Positions 1-6,002 of a stretch of 12,749 nt of DNA are shown here, one piece after another (the stretch's first letter is position 1; every line of letters begins with the position of its first letter). The notes beneath the pieces were generated by a model. The model was not told the DNA's origin and made no database searches. It saw only the letters and a program-made list of their open reading frames with translations. Origin of the DNA: an uncultured Tolumonas sp. Lineage in GTDB: Bacteria; Pseudomonadota; Gammaproteobacteria; Enterobacterales; Aeromonadaceae. Location of the stretch: contig CAIZDF010000103.1 in the NCBI GenBank assembly GCA_903931645.1, forward strand, positions 1 through 12,749, written 5' to 3'. The position numbers were made by a program, and so were the translations under genes.

Positions 1-1337
1 ACACGAATTTTAATATCTTCAATGATGGCAGCATATTTTTCTTGTTCTGTGAGATAAACCAAATCGCCCATATCATCGAGGATCATTGGACGATTGGTTG
101 GCAATACCACTGTTTCCAAGCCATAAATCTGCTGAAATTCATAAGCTTCGGTATCCGCAGTCCCAGTCATACCAGCCAGTTTTTCATATAAGCGGAAATA
201 GTTCTGGAAAGTAATCGAGGCAAGGGTCTGGTTTTCATTACGAATTTTTACGCCTTCTTTAGCTTCGATGGCTTGATGCAAACCTTCTGACCAGCGGCGT
301 CCAGCCATAGTACGGCCGGTATGTTCGTCAACGATAACGACTTCATCATCTTTAACGATGTAATCAACATCACGCTCAAACAAGGTGTTGGCACGTAATG
401 CTGCATTAACATGATGCAACAGAGTAATGTTGGCAACAGAGAATAAGGAATCTTCAGCGGTCATCAAGCCTTGTTGTTTCAGCCATTCTTCAACAAAAAT
501 TTGCCCATTCTCTGTCAAATAAGCCTGACGGGCTTTTTCATCCACAGTGTAATGGCCATTACCTTGGTATTCTTCAGAGTCTTCTTTGTCTTGTTTTTGT
601 AACAACGGAACTAGCGTATTGATTTTGATATAAAGTTCAGAGCTGTCTTCTGCAGCGCCAGAAATAATCAATGGAGTCCGAGCTTCGTCAATCAATACGG
701 AGTCAACTTCGTCCACTAATGCATAATAAAGCGGACGTTGTACCCGTTGCTCTGCGGCAAAGGCCATATTGTCGCGCAGATAGTCAAAACCGAATTCGTT
801 ATTAGTACCGTAGGTAATATCACAAGCATAACCAGCCTGTTTTTCTTCGTGGCTCATACCCGGCAAATTACAACCGACAGTCATACCGAGGAAAGCAAAC
901 AATGGACGACTCCATTCCGCGTCGCGGCGAGCCAGATAATCGTTTACGGTTACAATATGCACACCACGTCCGGTCAATGCATTTAAGTAAGCAGGTAAAG
1001 TTGCAGTGAGAGTTTTACCTTCACCCGTTTTCATTTCTGCGATTTGGTTATTATTCAATACCATGCCGCCCATCAGCTGCACATCAAAATGGCGCATGTT
1101 AAATACGCGTTTAGATGCTTCACGCACGGTAGCAAAGGCTTCGGGTAATAAAGACTCTAGCTCTTCACCCTGCTGCAATCGTTGACGGAACTCAGCGGTT
1201 TTTGCTTGTAAATCAACATCAGCCAGAGAAGCGAATTGAGGCTCCAGTTCATTGATTTGTTTAACTATTTTTTTTAGTGCTTTTACTGTGCGGTCATTAC
1301 GACTACCAATGATCTTGGTAAATAGTTTGGTGATCAT
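1..1337 (-). CDS. secA: Preprotein translocase ATPase SecA, N-terminal half (cut by window edge)
   Basis: SecA is the cytoplasmic motor that pushes unfolded preproteins through SecYEG using ATP. About 445 codons are present of the roughly 900 usual for the family; the reading frame is open to position 1, so the gene continues outside. The N-terminus ([17 protein letters not shown]) matches the start of E. coli SecA. Walker A TGEGKT lies at residues 104-109 and the DEVD Walker B box at 209-212, followed by [11 protein letters not shown]. The preprotein cross-linking domain follows, and the second nucleotide-binding half begins around [12 protein letters not shown] (390-401) and PTNRPM. The ATG at 1335-1337 is chosen by homology; only a weak purine-rich ribosome site (GAGAGTTGGG) precedes it. 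It is separated from lpxC by a terminator and a 195-bp spacer, so it probably has its own promoter. No frameshift or missing motif is seen. Identity is essentially certain. Confidence 0.97.
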   Translation of the reverse strand, partial: MITKLFTKIIGSRNDRTVKALKKIVKQINELEPQFASLADVDLQAKTAEFRQRLQQGEELESLLPEAFATVREASKRVFNMRHFDVQLMGGMVLNNNQIAEMKTGEGKTLTATLPAYLNALTGRGVHIVTVNDYLARRDAEWSRPLFAFLGMTVGCNLPGMSHEEKQAGYACDITYGTNNEFGFDYLRDNMAFAAEQRVQRPLYYALVDEVDSVLIDEARTPLIISGAAEDSSELYIKINTLVPLLQKQDKEDSEEYQGNGHYTVDEKARQAYLTENGQIFVEEWLKQQGLMTAEDSLFSVANITLLHHVNAALRANTLFERDVDYIVKDDEVVIVDEHTGRTMAGRRWSEGLHQAIEAKEGVKIRNENQTLASITFQNYFRLYEKLAGMTGTADTEAYEFQQIYGLETVVLPTNRPMILDDMGDLVYLTEQEKYAAIIEDIKIR

Positions 1338-1532
1338 TATTACCCAACTCTCAGGCTATTGATTATTTTCCACCCTTACGGGCAGCGATTCGGAATTTCT
1401 AATACCATTACGCGATATATGGGGACACAAAACCTAGTATTCAAGGAAAGAATATCGGGAATGCCATGTTTGCGATGCAGAAAGATTACCATAACCAGAC
1501 TTTCGAGTCTGCTATTGTCAGCACTAGAAACG
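1338..1532. other. Spacer upstream of secA; no recognisable secM
   Basis: This stretch lies between the lpxC terminator and the secA start, where E. coli and relatives carry secM. The longest plausible minus-strand reading frame is 38 codons (1376-1492). It has no clear ribosome site, no signal peptide and no arrest motif of the FxxxxWIxxxxGIRAGP type, so I do not call it a gene. Visible structure is a perfect 6-bp inverted repeat CAGACT/AGTCTG with a 4-nt loop (1496-1511), a short CCC-GUAA-GGG hairpin near 1374-1383, and a segment around 1417-1442 containing ATATGGGGACACAAAACC that reads like a dispersed intergenic repeat. Candidate secA promoters can be drawn (for example TTGAAT with a 17-bp spacer to CATATA on the minus strand), but all are weak, so none is listed. 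Confidence 0.5.
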
Positions 1533-1564
1533 ACAAAGCACCGGGCGGAGAACCGGTGCTTTGT
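1533..1564 (-). terminator. Rho-independent terminator after lpxC
   Basis: A perfect 12-bp inverted repeat (ACAAAGCACCGG and CCGGTGCTTTGT) encloses an 8-nt loop. On the minus strand it is followed by a T-rich run (TTTGTCGTTTC). It begins 18 bp beyond the lpxC stop codon. The A-rich 5' flank and T-rich 3' flank are typical of an intrinsic terminator, and it should end the dcw-lpxC message before secA. The plus-strand side also has GTGTGTTT after the stem, so it could work weakly in the other direction, but no plus-strand gene faces it. Confidence 0.88.
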
Positions 1565-1582
1565 GTGTTTAAGAATATGAAC

Positions 1583-2506
1583 TTAAGCTAAAACGAGTTT
1601 AGTACCAAAATAAGCGATTGGGGATTTAGCGGTTTCCTCTTCAAAGGTCACCATTTCCCACGCTTCAGCATCAGCTAACATCGCACGCAGTAATTTATTG
1701 TTTACCGCATGGCCCGTTTTATAAGCTTTGAACTGGCCTAAAATGCTGTGATTACACATGTACAAATCACCGATCGCATCCAGCATTTTGTGCTTCACAA
1801 ATTCATCTTCGTAACGCAAACCTTCTTCATTCAGCACGCGGTAATCATCCAACACAACAGCGTTATCTAAGCTGCCACCGAGAGCCAGATTTTGTGAATG
1901 CAGATACTCGATATCTTTCATGAAACCAAACGTTCTTGCCCGGCTGATTTCTTTAGCAAATTTGCTGCCAGAAAAATCCAACACCAGATGTTGGTTTTGT
2001 TTATCAAAAACCGGATGACGGAAGTCAATCTGCAAATCCATACGAAAACCGCGATAATAAGGCGAAAACTCGGCCCATTTATCACCATCTTCTACTCGTA
2101 CCGTCTTTTTAATACGAATAAATTGTTTTGGTAAGGATTGCTCTTCAATACCACCTGATTGCAACAGATAAATAAATGGATGAGCACTGCCATCCATTAC
2201 TGGCACTTCAGGAGCATCAACTTCGACATATAAATTGTCGATACCTAACGCAGCTAATGCGGCAGATAAATGTTCAACCGTGGAAATCCGCACACCTTGC
2301 TCATTAACCAATGCCGTACACAGCACGGTATCACGCACAAACTGCGCGTCAGCTTTTAATTCCACTTCAGGTTGCAGATCGGTTCTGACATAGATGATAC
2401 CAGTGTTAACTGGTGCAGGACGGAACGTCAGCGACACCTTACGACCAGAGTGTAAACCAACCCCAGTAGCGTGAACTAGTTGCTTGAGCGTACGTTGTCT
2501 AATCAT
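1583..2506 (-). CDS. lpxC: UDP-3-O-acyl-N-acetylglucosamine deacetylase LpxC
   Basis: LpxC is the zinc-dependent cytoplasmic deacetylase that catalyses the committed step of lipid A synthesis. The 307-residue product matches the family's usual length (about 305) and begins [21 protein letters not shown], as in E. coli. The [10 protein letters not shown] zinc motif gives ligands H239 and D243, the third ligand is H79 in STVEHL with neighbouring catalytic E78, and H266 lies in AYKTGHA. The start is set at ATG 2504-2506 by homology. A GTG at 2519-2521 would add only five residues (MVGIF) and overlaps the apparent ribosome site GGTGGGG. The last 11 residues ([11 protein letters not shown]) resemble the LAxxxxxAVLA tail that targets E. 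coli LpxC to FtsH. The gene sits 135 bp after ftsZ and ends just before a terminator. Identity is certain. Confidence 0.98.
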   Translation of the reverse strand: MIRQRTLKQLVHATGVGLHSGRKVSLTFRPAPVNTGIIYVRTDLQPEVELKADAQFVRDTVLCTALVNEQGVRISTVEHLSAALAALGIDNLYVEVDAPEVPVMDGSAHPFIYLLQSGGIEEQSLPKQFIRIKKTVRVEDGDKWAEFSPYYRGFRMDLQIDFRHPVFDKQNQHLVLDFSGSKFAKEISRARTFGFMKDIEYLHSQNLALGGSLDNAVVLDDYRVLNEEGLRYEDEFVKHKMLDAIGDLYMCNHSILGQFKAYKTGHAVNNKLLRAMLADAEAWEMVTFEEETAKSPIAYFGTKLVLA

Positions 2507-2641
2507 AAATATCCCCACCACAGACTTTTTTGAGCTATAGCTCGTCCGTCAACTGTAACATAGCTGCCATATTGATGCTAATTTTTGTGCAGCTATACAC
2601 TTAGCATAGCATTCACCGTTTATTTAGCTTTGTTCGACAGA
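2507..2641 (-). promoter_or_regulatory. ftsZ-lpxC intercistronic leader with interlocking inverted repeats
   Basis: This 135-bp non-coding stretch is the probable 5' leader or promoter region of lpxC. In minus-strand order it holds ATGCTAA (2601-2607), ATAGCTGC (2589-2596), TTAGCAT (2575-2581) and GCAGCTAT (2560-2567). The first pairs perfectly with the third (7 bp) and the second with the fourth (8 bp). The order is that of an H-type pseudoknot. A 12-bp perfect palindrome GAGCTATAGCTC follows at 2532-2543, just ahead of the ribosome site. A TGC-TATGCT extended -10-like element (2603-2611) and a TTGACG hexamer are present, but neither has a good partner, so no specific promoter is called. Function is inferred from position; the repeats themselves are directly visible. 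Confidence 0.45.
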
Positions 2642-3799
2642 TTAATCAGCCTGCTTACGCAAAAAAGCAGGAATATCCAGATAATCTGGTTCACCGCGTG
2701 GTTGCGGTTCAGCATTCACAGTCTGCTGCATAACACGTTCATCGTAACGTGGTGCATGAGTTTCATGCATCATTGGACGCATTGGACGTTCAACAGCTTT
2801 CTGTGAATTTTTAACCAGAGTAATATCTGGTTTACGTTCATTGCCGATACCTGTTGCAACGACAGTCACACGCAATTCATCTTCCAGAGATGGATCAATA
2901 ACAGCACCAACAACCACGGTTGCGTTTTCAGAAGCGAATGCTTTAACTGCGTTACCCACAGTTTCAAACTCTTCCATAGTGACATCAAGACCGGCAGTGA
3001 TGTTAACCAAAATACCTTTAGCACCAGCCAAATCGATATCTTCCAGCAGTGGGCTGGAAATCGCTTTTTCAGCCGCTTCTTCTGCACGATCATCACCACG
3101 AGCAGAACCGGTACCCATCATCGCAGTACCCATTTCACGCATCACGGTACGCACGTCGGCAAAGTCAACGTTGATCAAACCAGGACGAGTGATCAGTTCA
3201 GCAATACCTTGTACTGCACCCAGCAATACGTTGTTTGCAGCCTTGAACGCATCCAGCAGGCTGACGCCACGGCCCAAGACTTTCAGCAGTTTATCGTTAG
3301 GAATGGTGATCAATGAGTCAACATGTTTTGACAATTCATCGATACCTTGCAGCGCATAACTCATGCGTTTTTTGCCTTCAAAATTAAAAGGCTTAGTTAC
3401 GACTGCAACAGTCAGAATACCCAGTTCTTTTGCCACTTCGGCAATCACTGGAGCAGCACCAGTGCCAGTACCACCACCCATCCCGGCAGCGATAAACACC
3501 ATGTCTGAACCATTCAGCATTTGACGAATTTCATCACGGTTTTCCAGTGCGGCTTCACGGCCTACATCTGGATTAGCACCGGCGCCCAATCCTTTGGTGA
3601 TATTAGCGCCAATTTGGATTGTGGTTTCAGCACCTGAATTACGTAATGCCTGAGCATCAGTATTTACAGCAACAAAGTGAACACCTTCGATGTTTTCACG
3701 CAGCATATGCTCTACTGCATTACCACCACCGCCACCGATGCCGATTACTTTAATAAGTGCATCATCACCCTGACTGCCAACCGGTTCAAATGTAAACAT
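2642..3799 (-). CDS. ftsZ: Cell division GTPase FtsZ
   Basis: FtsZ is the tubulin-like GTPase that polymerises into the Z ring at midcell and recruits the divisome. The product has 385 residues (E. coli 383). The N-terminal GTP-binding domain has [13 protein letters not shown] (20-32) and the tubulin signature GGGTGTG (108-114). The T7 synergy loop NVDFAD (210-215) carries the catalytic acidic residues D212 and D215. A variable linker runs from about 321 to 369, and the conserved tail [15 protein letters not shown] (371-385) is the site that binds FtsA and ZipA. The ATG at 3797-3799 is supported by a good ribosome site (GGAGAG at 3806-3811) and by homology; a TTG at 3830-3832 would add eleven unrelated residues and is rejected. 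The gene lies 36 bp after ftsA. It is probably co-transcribed with ftsQ and ftsA. Confidence 0.99.
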   Translation of the reverse strand: MFTFEPVGSQGDDALIKVIGIGGGGGNAVEHMLRENIEGVHFVAVNTDAQALRNSGAETTIQIGANITKGLGAGANPDVGREAALENRDEIRQMLNGSDMVFIAAGMGGGTGTGAAPVIAEVAKELGILTVAVVTKPFNFEGKKRMSYALQGIDELSKHVDSLITIPNDKLLKVLGRGVSLLDAFKAANNVLLGAVQGIAELITRPGLINVDFADVRTVMREMGTAMMGTGSARGDDRAEEAAEKAISSPLLEDIDLAGAKGILVNITAGLDVTMEEFETVGNAVKAFASENATVVVGAVIDPSLEDELRVTVVATGIGNERKPDITLVKNSQKAVERPMRPMMHETHAPRYDERVMQQTVNAEPQPRGEPDYLDIPAFLRKQAD

Positions 3800-3818
3800 G
3801 ATTATCTCTCCGCCTTGG

Positions 3819-3834
3819 TTTTGCCTTCGCAAAA
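3819..3834 (-). promoter_or_regulatory. Hairpin between ftsA stop and ftsZ ribosome site
   Basis: A perfect 6-bp stem TTTTGC/GCAAAA with loop GAAG (minus strand) fills much of the 36-bp ftsA-ftsZ gap. It starts 1 nt after the ftsA TAG and ends 7 nt before the GGAGAG ribosome site of ftsZ. No T-run follows it in the direction of transcription, so it is not an intrinsic terminator. It could mark an RNA processing point or tune ftsZ translation. That role is inferred only from position. Confidence 0.35.
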
Positions 3835-3835
3835 A

Positions 3836-5092
3836 CTAGAATTCGCCTTTTAACCAATTAGTGACACGTTTGAACCAGCCAGTCATACTGGCTTTTTCAC
3901 GTACATCCACCACGGTTTGTCCTTGATGCAATTTACCGTATTGCAATAACCCCACTGCAGTTGCATAAGCAGGTGCTTCTACATAATCAGTGAGGCCTCT
4001 AATATTGGTCGGATGGCCGATCCGCACCTGGCATTGGAATACCTGTTCGGCACACTCGACAATTCCTTCTATCTCAGCTGCGCCGCCAGTTAAAACCACA
4101 CCGGCAGCCAGTTGATGCTTCACGCCCTGTGATCGAAGATCGGATTGGACGCGCATAATTTCATCATGAACCATACCCAACAATTCGCTGTAACGTGGTT
4201 CAATAACTTCCGCCAGTGTTTGTCGCTGTAAGCTACGCGCTGGACGACCACCAACACTAGGGACTTCAATCGTATCTTCTTTGCTGACTAAACGGCCTAA
4301 AGCACAACCGTAGCGCATTTTGATTGCTTCAGCATCGACAGGAGGCGTACCAAATGCGTACGCAATATCACTGGTTACTGCCTGACCAGCATAAGGTATC
4401 ACCTTACTGTAACGTAATGCACCGCCGGTAAAGATGGCCATATCCATGGTACCGCCACCGATATCAACAACACACACACCTAATTCTCTTTCATCATCAG
4501 TTAACACGGCATAACTAGATGCCAGTGCAGAGAAGATGATTTGATCAACTTTTAATCCAACCCGTTCCACACATTTTTCAATGTTCCGAGCCATATCATT
4601 ATGGCAAGTGATCAGATGAACTTTGGCTCCCATCCGCACACCGGACAGACCAATTGGATTTTTGATCCCTTCCTGATAGTCGATGGAATATTCTTGCGGG
4701 ATGACATGCAATACCCGGTGTTCTTCCGGTAAACGAACAGACTTAGCCGTGTGAATAACATTATCCACATCGTCCTGTGTTACCTCTTCGTCAGAGATTG
4801 GCACAATGCCTTTTTCGTTACGGCATTCAATATGTTTTCCGGAAATACCAAGGAAGACAGAGGAAATATGGCACTGTGCCATCATTTCGGCTTCTTCTAC
4901 CGCACGCTGCAATGATTTAACGACTGATTCCAGATCGTTGACACCACCTTTGTCCATACCTTTGGCAGCATGGGTACCCAGACCAACAATATTGACCTCT
5001 CCATCAGGCAACACTTCACCAACCAAAACCGCAATTTTGGTTGTACCTATATCAAGCCCGACTATTAGATTTCTGTCTGGGGTTTTGGTCAT
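3836..5092 (-). CDS. ftsA: Cell division protein FtsA (actin-like membrane tether)
   Basis: FtsA is the actin-fold ATPase that links FtsZ filaments to the inner membrane and recruits later division proteins. The product has 418 residues (E. coli 420). Visible motifs are the first phosphate loop DIGTTK (14-19), the second phosphate motif DIGGGTMD (210-217), the adenosine motif LTGGAA (334-339) and SVGGRPARSLQRQ (279-291). The C-terminal amphipathic helix (about 404-418, MTGWFKRVTNWLKGEF) is the membrane-targeting sequence. The FtsA-specific 1C subdomain occupies roughly residues 84-163. The ATG at 5090-5092 is preferred because GAAGGGA lies 6 nt upstream; GTG codons at 5093-5095 and 5096-5098 are too close to that site. 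The start lies inside ftsQ, giving a 41-bp overlap, so translation is probably coupled to ftsQ. Confidence 0.98.
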   Translation of the reverse strand: MTKTPDRNLIVGLDIGTTKIAVLVGEVLPDGEVNIVGLGTHAAKGMDKGGVNDLESVVKSLQRAVEEAEMMAQCHISSVFLGISGKHIECRNEKGIVPISDEEVTQDDVDNVIHTAKSVRLPEEHRVLHVIPQEYSIDYQEGIKNPIGLSGVRMGAKVHLITCHNDMARNIEKCVERVGLKVDQIIFSALASSYAVLTDDERELGVCVVDIGGGTMDMAIFTGGALRYSKVIPYAGQAVTSDIAYAFGTPPVDAEAIKMRYGCALGRLVSKEDTIEVPSVGGRPARSLQRQTLAEVIEPRYSELLGMVHDEIMRVQSDLRSQGVKHQLAAGVVLTGGAAEIEGIVECAEQVFQCQVRIGHPTNIRGLTDYVEAPAYATAVGLLQYGKLHQGQTVVDVREKASMTGWFKRVTNWLKGEF

Positions 5093-5888
5093 CACCACTC
5101 CCTTCTTGTTGTTTCCATCTGACGGCTATCCCCGTGTCATAGCGAAGATCGAGATAATCAATCAGTTCTCTATTTTCCAACTTCGGATAAACATCAATAA
5201 ACTGTTGTAATTTAACTAGCATGTCATTCCGGCCAAGAATCAACTTCGGCCCGGAAACCAACTGAATTTCCCACGAATGACGATTGGTCATATGTACCGA
5301 CGCTACGTGGTATCCGTTTAATGCCAGTAATCGCTCAAACTGCTGGTATTGTTCCCAAACTTTACCTGCCATCTCATCCGGGCCGGAAAGTTGCACCAGC
5401 GGTTTCTTTAATCTGTCTCGCGGCGCCTGAAATATCGTGCCACGAATACTAAGCAACCGGTCGTTTCCCCATAATGCACAGGGAGTTTGCTCAACGACAT
5501 AAACATACAGTAGTGCGGGCCAGCGCTTACGAATCGAAGACTGATAAACCCACGGTAACGCTTCAACCTCTTTTTGCAGCTGATTAACATCCAGCTTAAA
5601 AAAGTTGTTGGTCTGGGGATTTTCTGCCAGCACCTTACGGACCTCCTCCGTGCTGACATACGCCAGATCACCCTGTACTACTAATCCGCTCACTGGAATT
5701 TTGTCTTCATCAAACAACCAGCGGCGAATGTCTGTGGCCGTTGACCAAAGCCCGGCAACAACCGAAACAAAAAACACAAACCCGAATATAAATTCGCCAC
5801 GGGTACGAGTTGTTGTTTCCGCAATTTGCCTGCGGCTTTCAACCGGCGCTGGATCCTGCTCATCGGAAGCTAATCGCGCCTGTCGCAC
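5052..5888 (-). CDS. ftsQ: Cell division protein FtsQ
   Basis: FtsQ is a bitopic inner-membrane protein that bridges early and late divisome components through FtsB and FtsL. The product has 278 residues (E. coli 276). It has a charged cytoplasmic N-terminus (1-31), one membrane segment (about 32-49, EFIFGFVFFVSVVAGLW), a POTRA domain (about 64-133, with LPWVYQSSIRKRWP at 111-124) and the FtsQ-type beta domain ending in YLDLRYDTGIAVRW (245-258). The tail after that is hydrophilic (KQQEGSGDDQNPRQK). The start is GTG at 5886-5888: AAGGTG is 5 nt upstream, an in-frame stop lies at 5898-5900, and the next in-frame Met is beyond the membrane segment. The overlapping ATG at 5888-5890 is in another frame. 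The family is divergent, but context and motifs make the call firm. Confidence 0.96.
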   Translation of the reverse strand: MRQARLASDEQDPAPVESRRQIAETTTRTRGEFIFGFVFFVSVVAGLWSTATDIRRWLFDEDKIPVSGLVVQGDLAYVSTEEVRKVLAENPQTNNFFKLDVNQLQKEVEALPWVYQSSIRKRWPALLYVYVVEQTPCALWGNDRLLSIRGTIFQAPRDRLKKPLVQLSGPDEMAGKVWEQYQQFERLLALNGYHVASVHMTNRHSWEIQLVSGPKLILGRNDMLVKLQQFIDVYPKLENRELIDYLDLRYDTGIAVRWKQQEGSGDDQNPRQKSNSRA

Positions 5889-5922
5889 ATTTTCACCTTA
5901 ACCAATATTCACATTCAGGTTG

Positions 5923-5957
5923 ACGCGACATTATAGCGAGACGCCAAGATCGGTCAA
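5923..5957 (-). promoter_or_regulatory. Near-consensus sigma-70 promoter for ftsQAZ
   Basis: On the minus strand TTGACC (5952-5957, 5 of 6 consensus bases) is followed by a 16-bp spacer and TATAAT (5930-5935, perfect consensus). Start of transcription would be near 5923, giving a leader of about 35 nt before the ftsQ GTG. It lies in the 114-bp murC-ftsQ gap, the largest break within the dcw part of the window, and is the best promoter match I found in any intergenic region here. It would allow ftsQ, ftsA and ftsZ to be expressed independently of the upstream mur genes. Confidence 0.8.
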
Positions 5958-5987
5958 AACTGTTTGGGACTTATTCAGCCCCGTTTT
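5956..5987 (-). terminator. Possible weak attenuator hairpin after murC
   Basis: On the minus strand GGGGCT and AGTCCC form a 6-bp stem (one G-U pair) around the 5-nt loop GAATA. Outer AAAAC/GTTTT arms could extend it across an AAACA bulge. The downstream GTTTT is also the left edge of the ftsQ promoter -35 region. It could attenuate read-through from murC, but the stem is short, bulged and lacks a clean T-run, so I am not confident it terminates. Confidence 0.3.
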
Positions 5988-6002
5988 TATCATTTGCTAC
6001 GA

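Noticed and set aside
1376..1492. 38-codon minus-strand frame upstream of secA, possible secM-like leader
   Set aside because: No clear ribosome site, signal peptide or arrest motif; its size is easily expected by chance. Kept only as something to test.
1359..1580. 73-codon plus-strand reading frame over the lpxC-secA spacer
   Set aside because: It runs through the terminator hairpin, has no recognisable domain, and is opposite to every gene around it.
2507..2521. Upstream GTG start extending LpxC by five residues
   Set aside because: The ATG at 2504-2506 matches the family N-terminus, and the GTG lies in the purine-rich ribosome site region.
2841..3359. 172-codon plus-strand reading frame opposite ftsZ
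   Set aside because: It is antisense to the highly conserved core of ftsZ; its Ser/Thr/Pro/Ala-rich composition is what codon bias on the other strand produces.
3800..3832. Upstream TTG start extending FtsZ by eleven residues
   Set aside because: The ribosome site GGAGAG and homology both support the ATG at 3797-3799; the extension would cover the ribosome site and the intercistronic hairpin.
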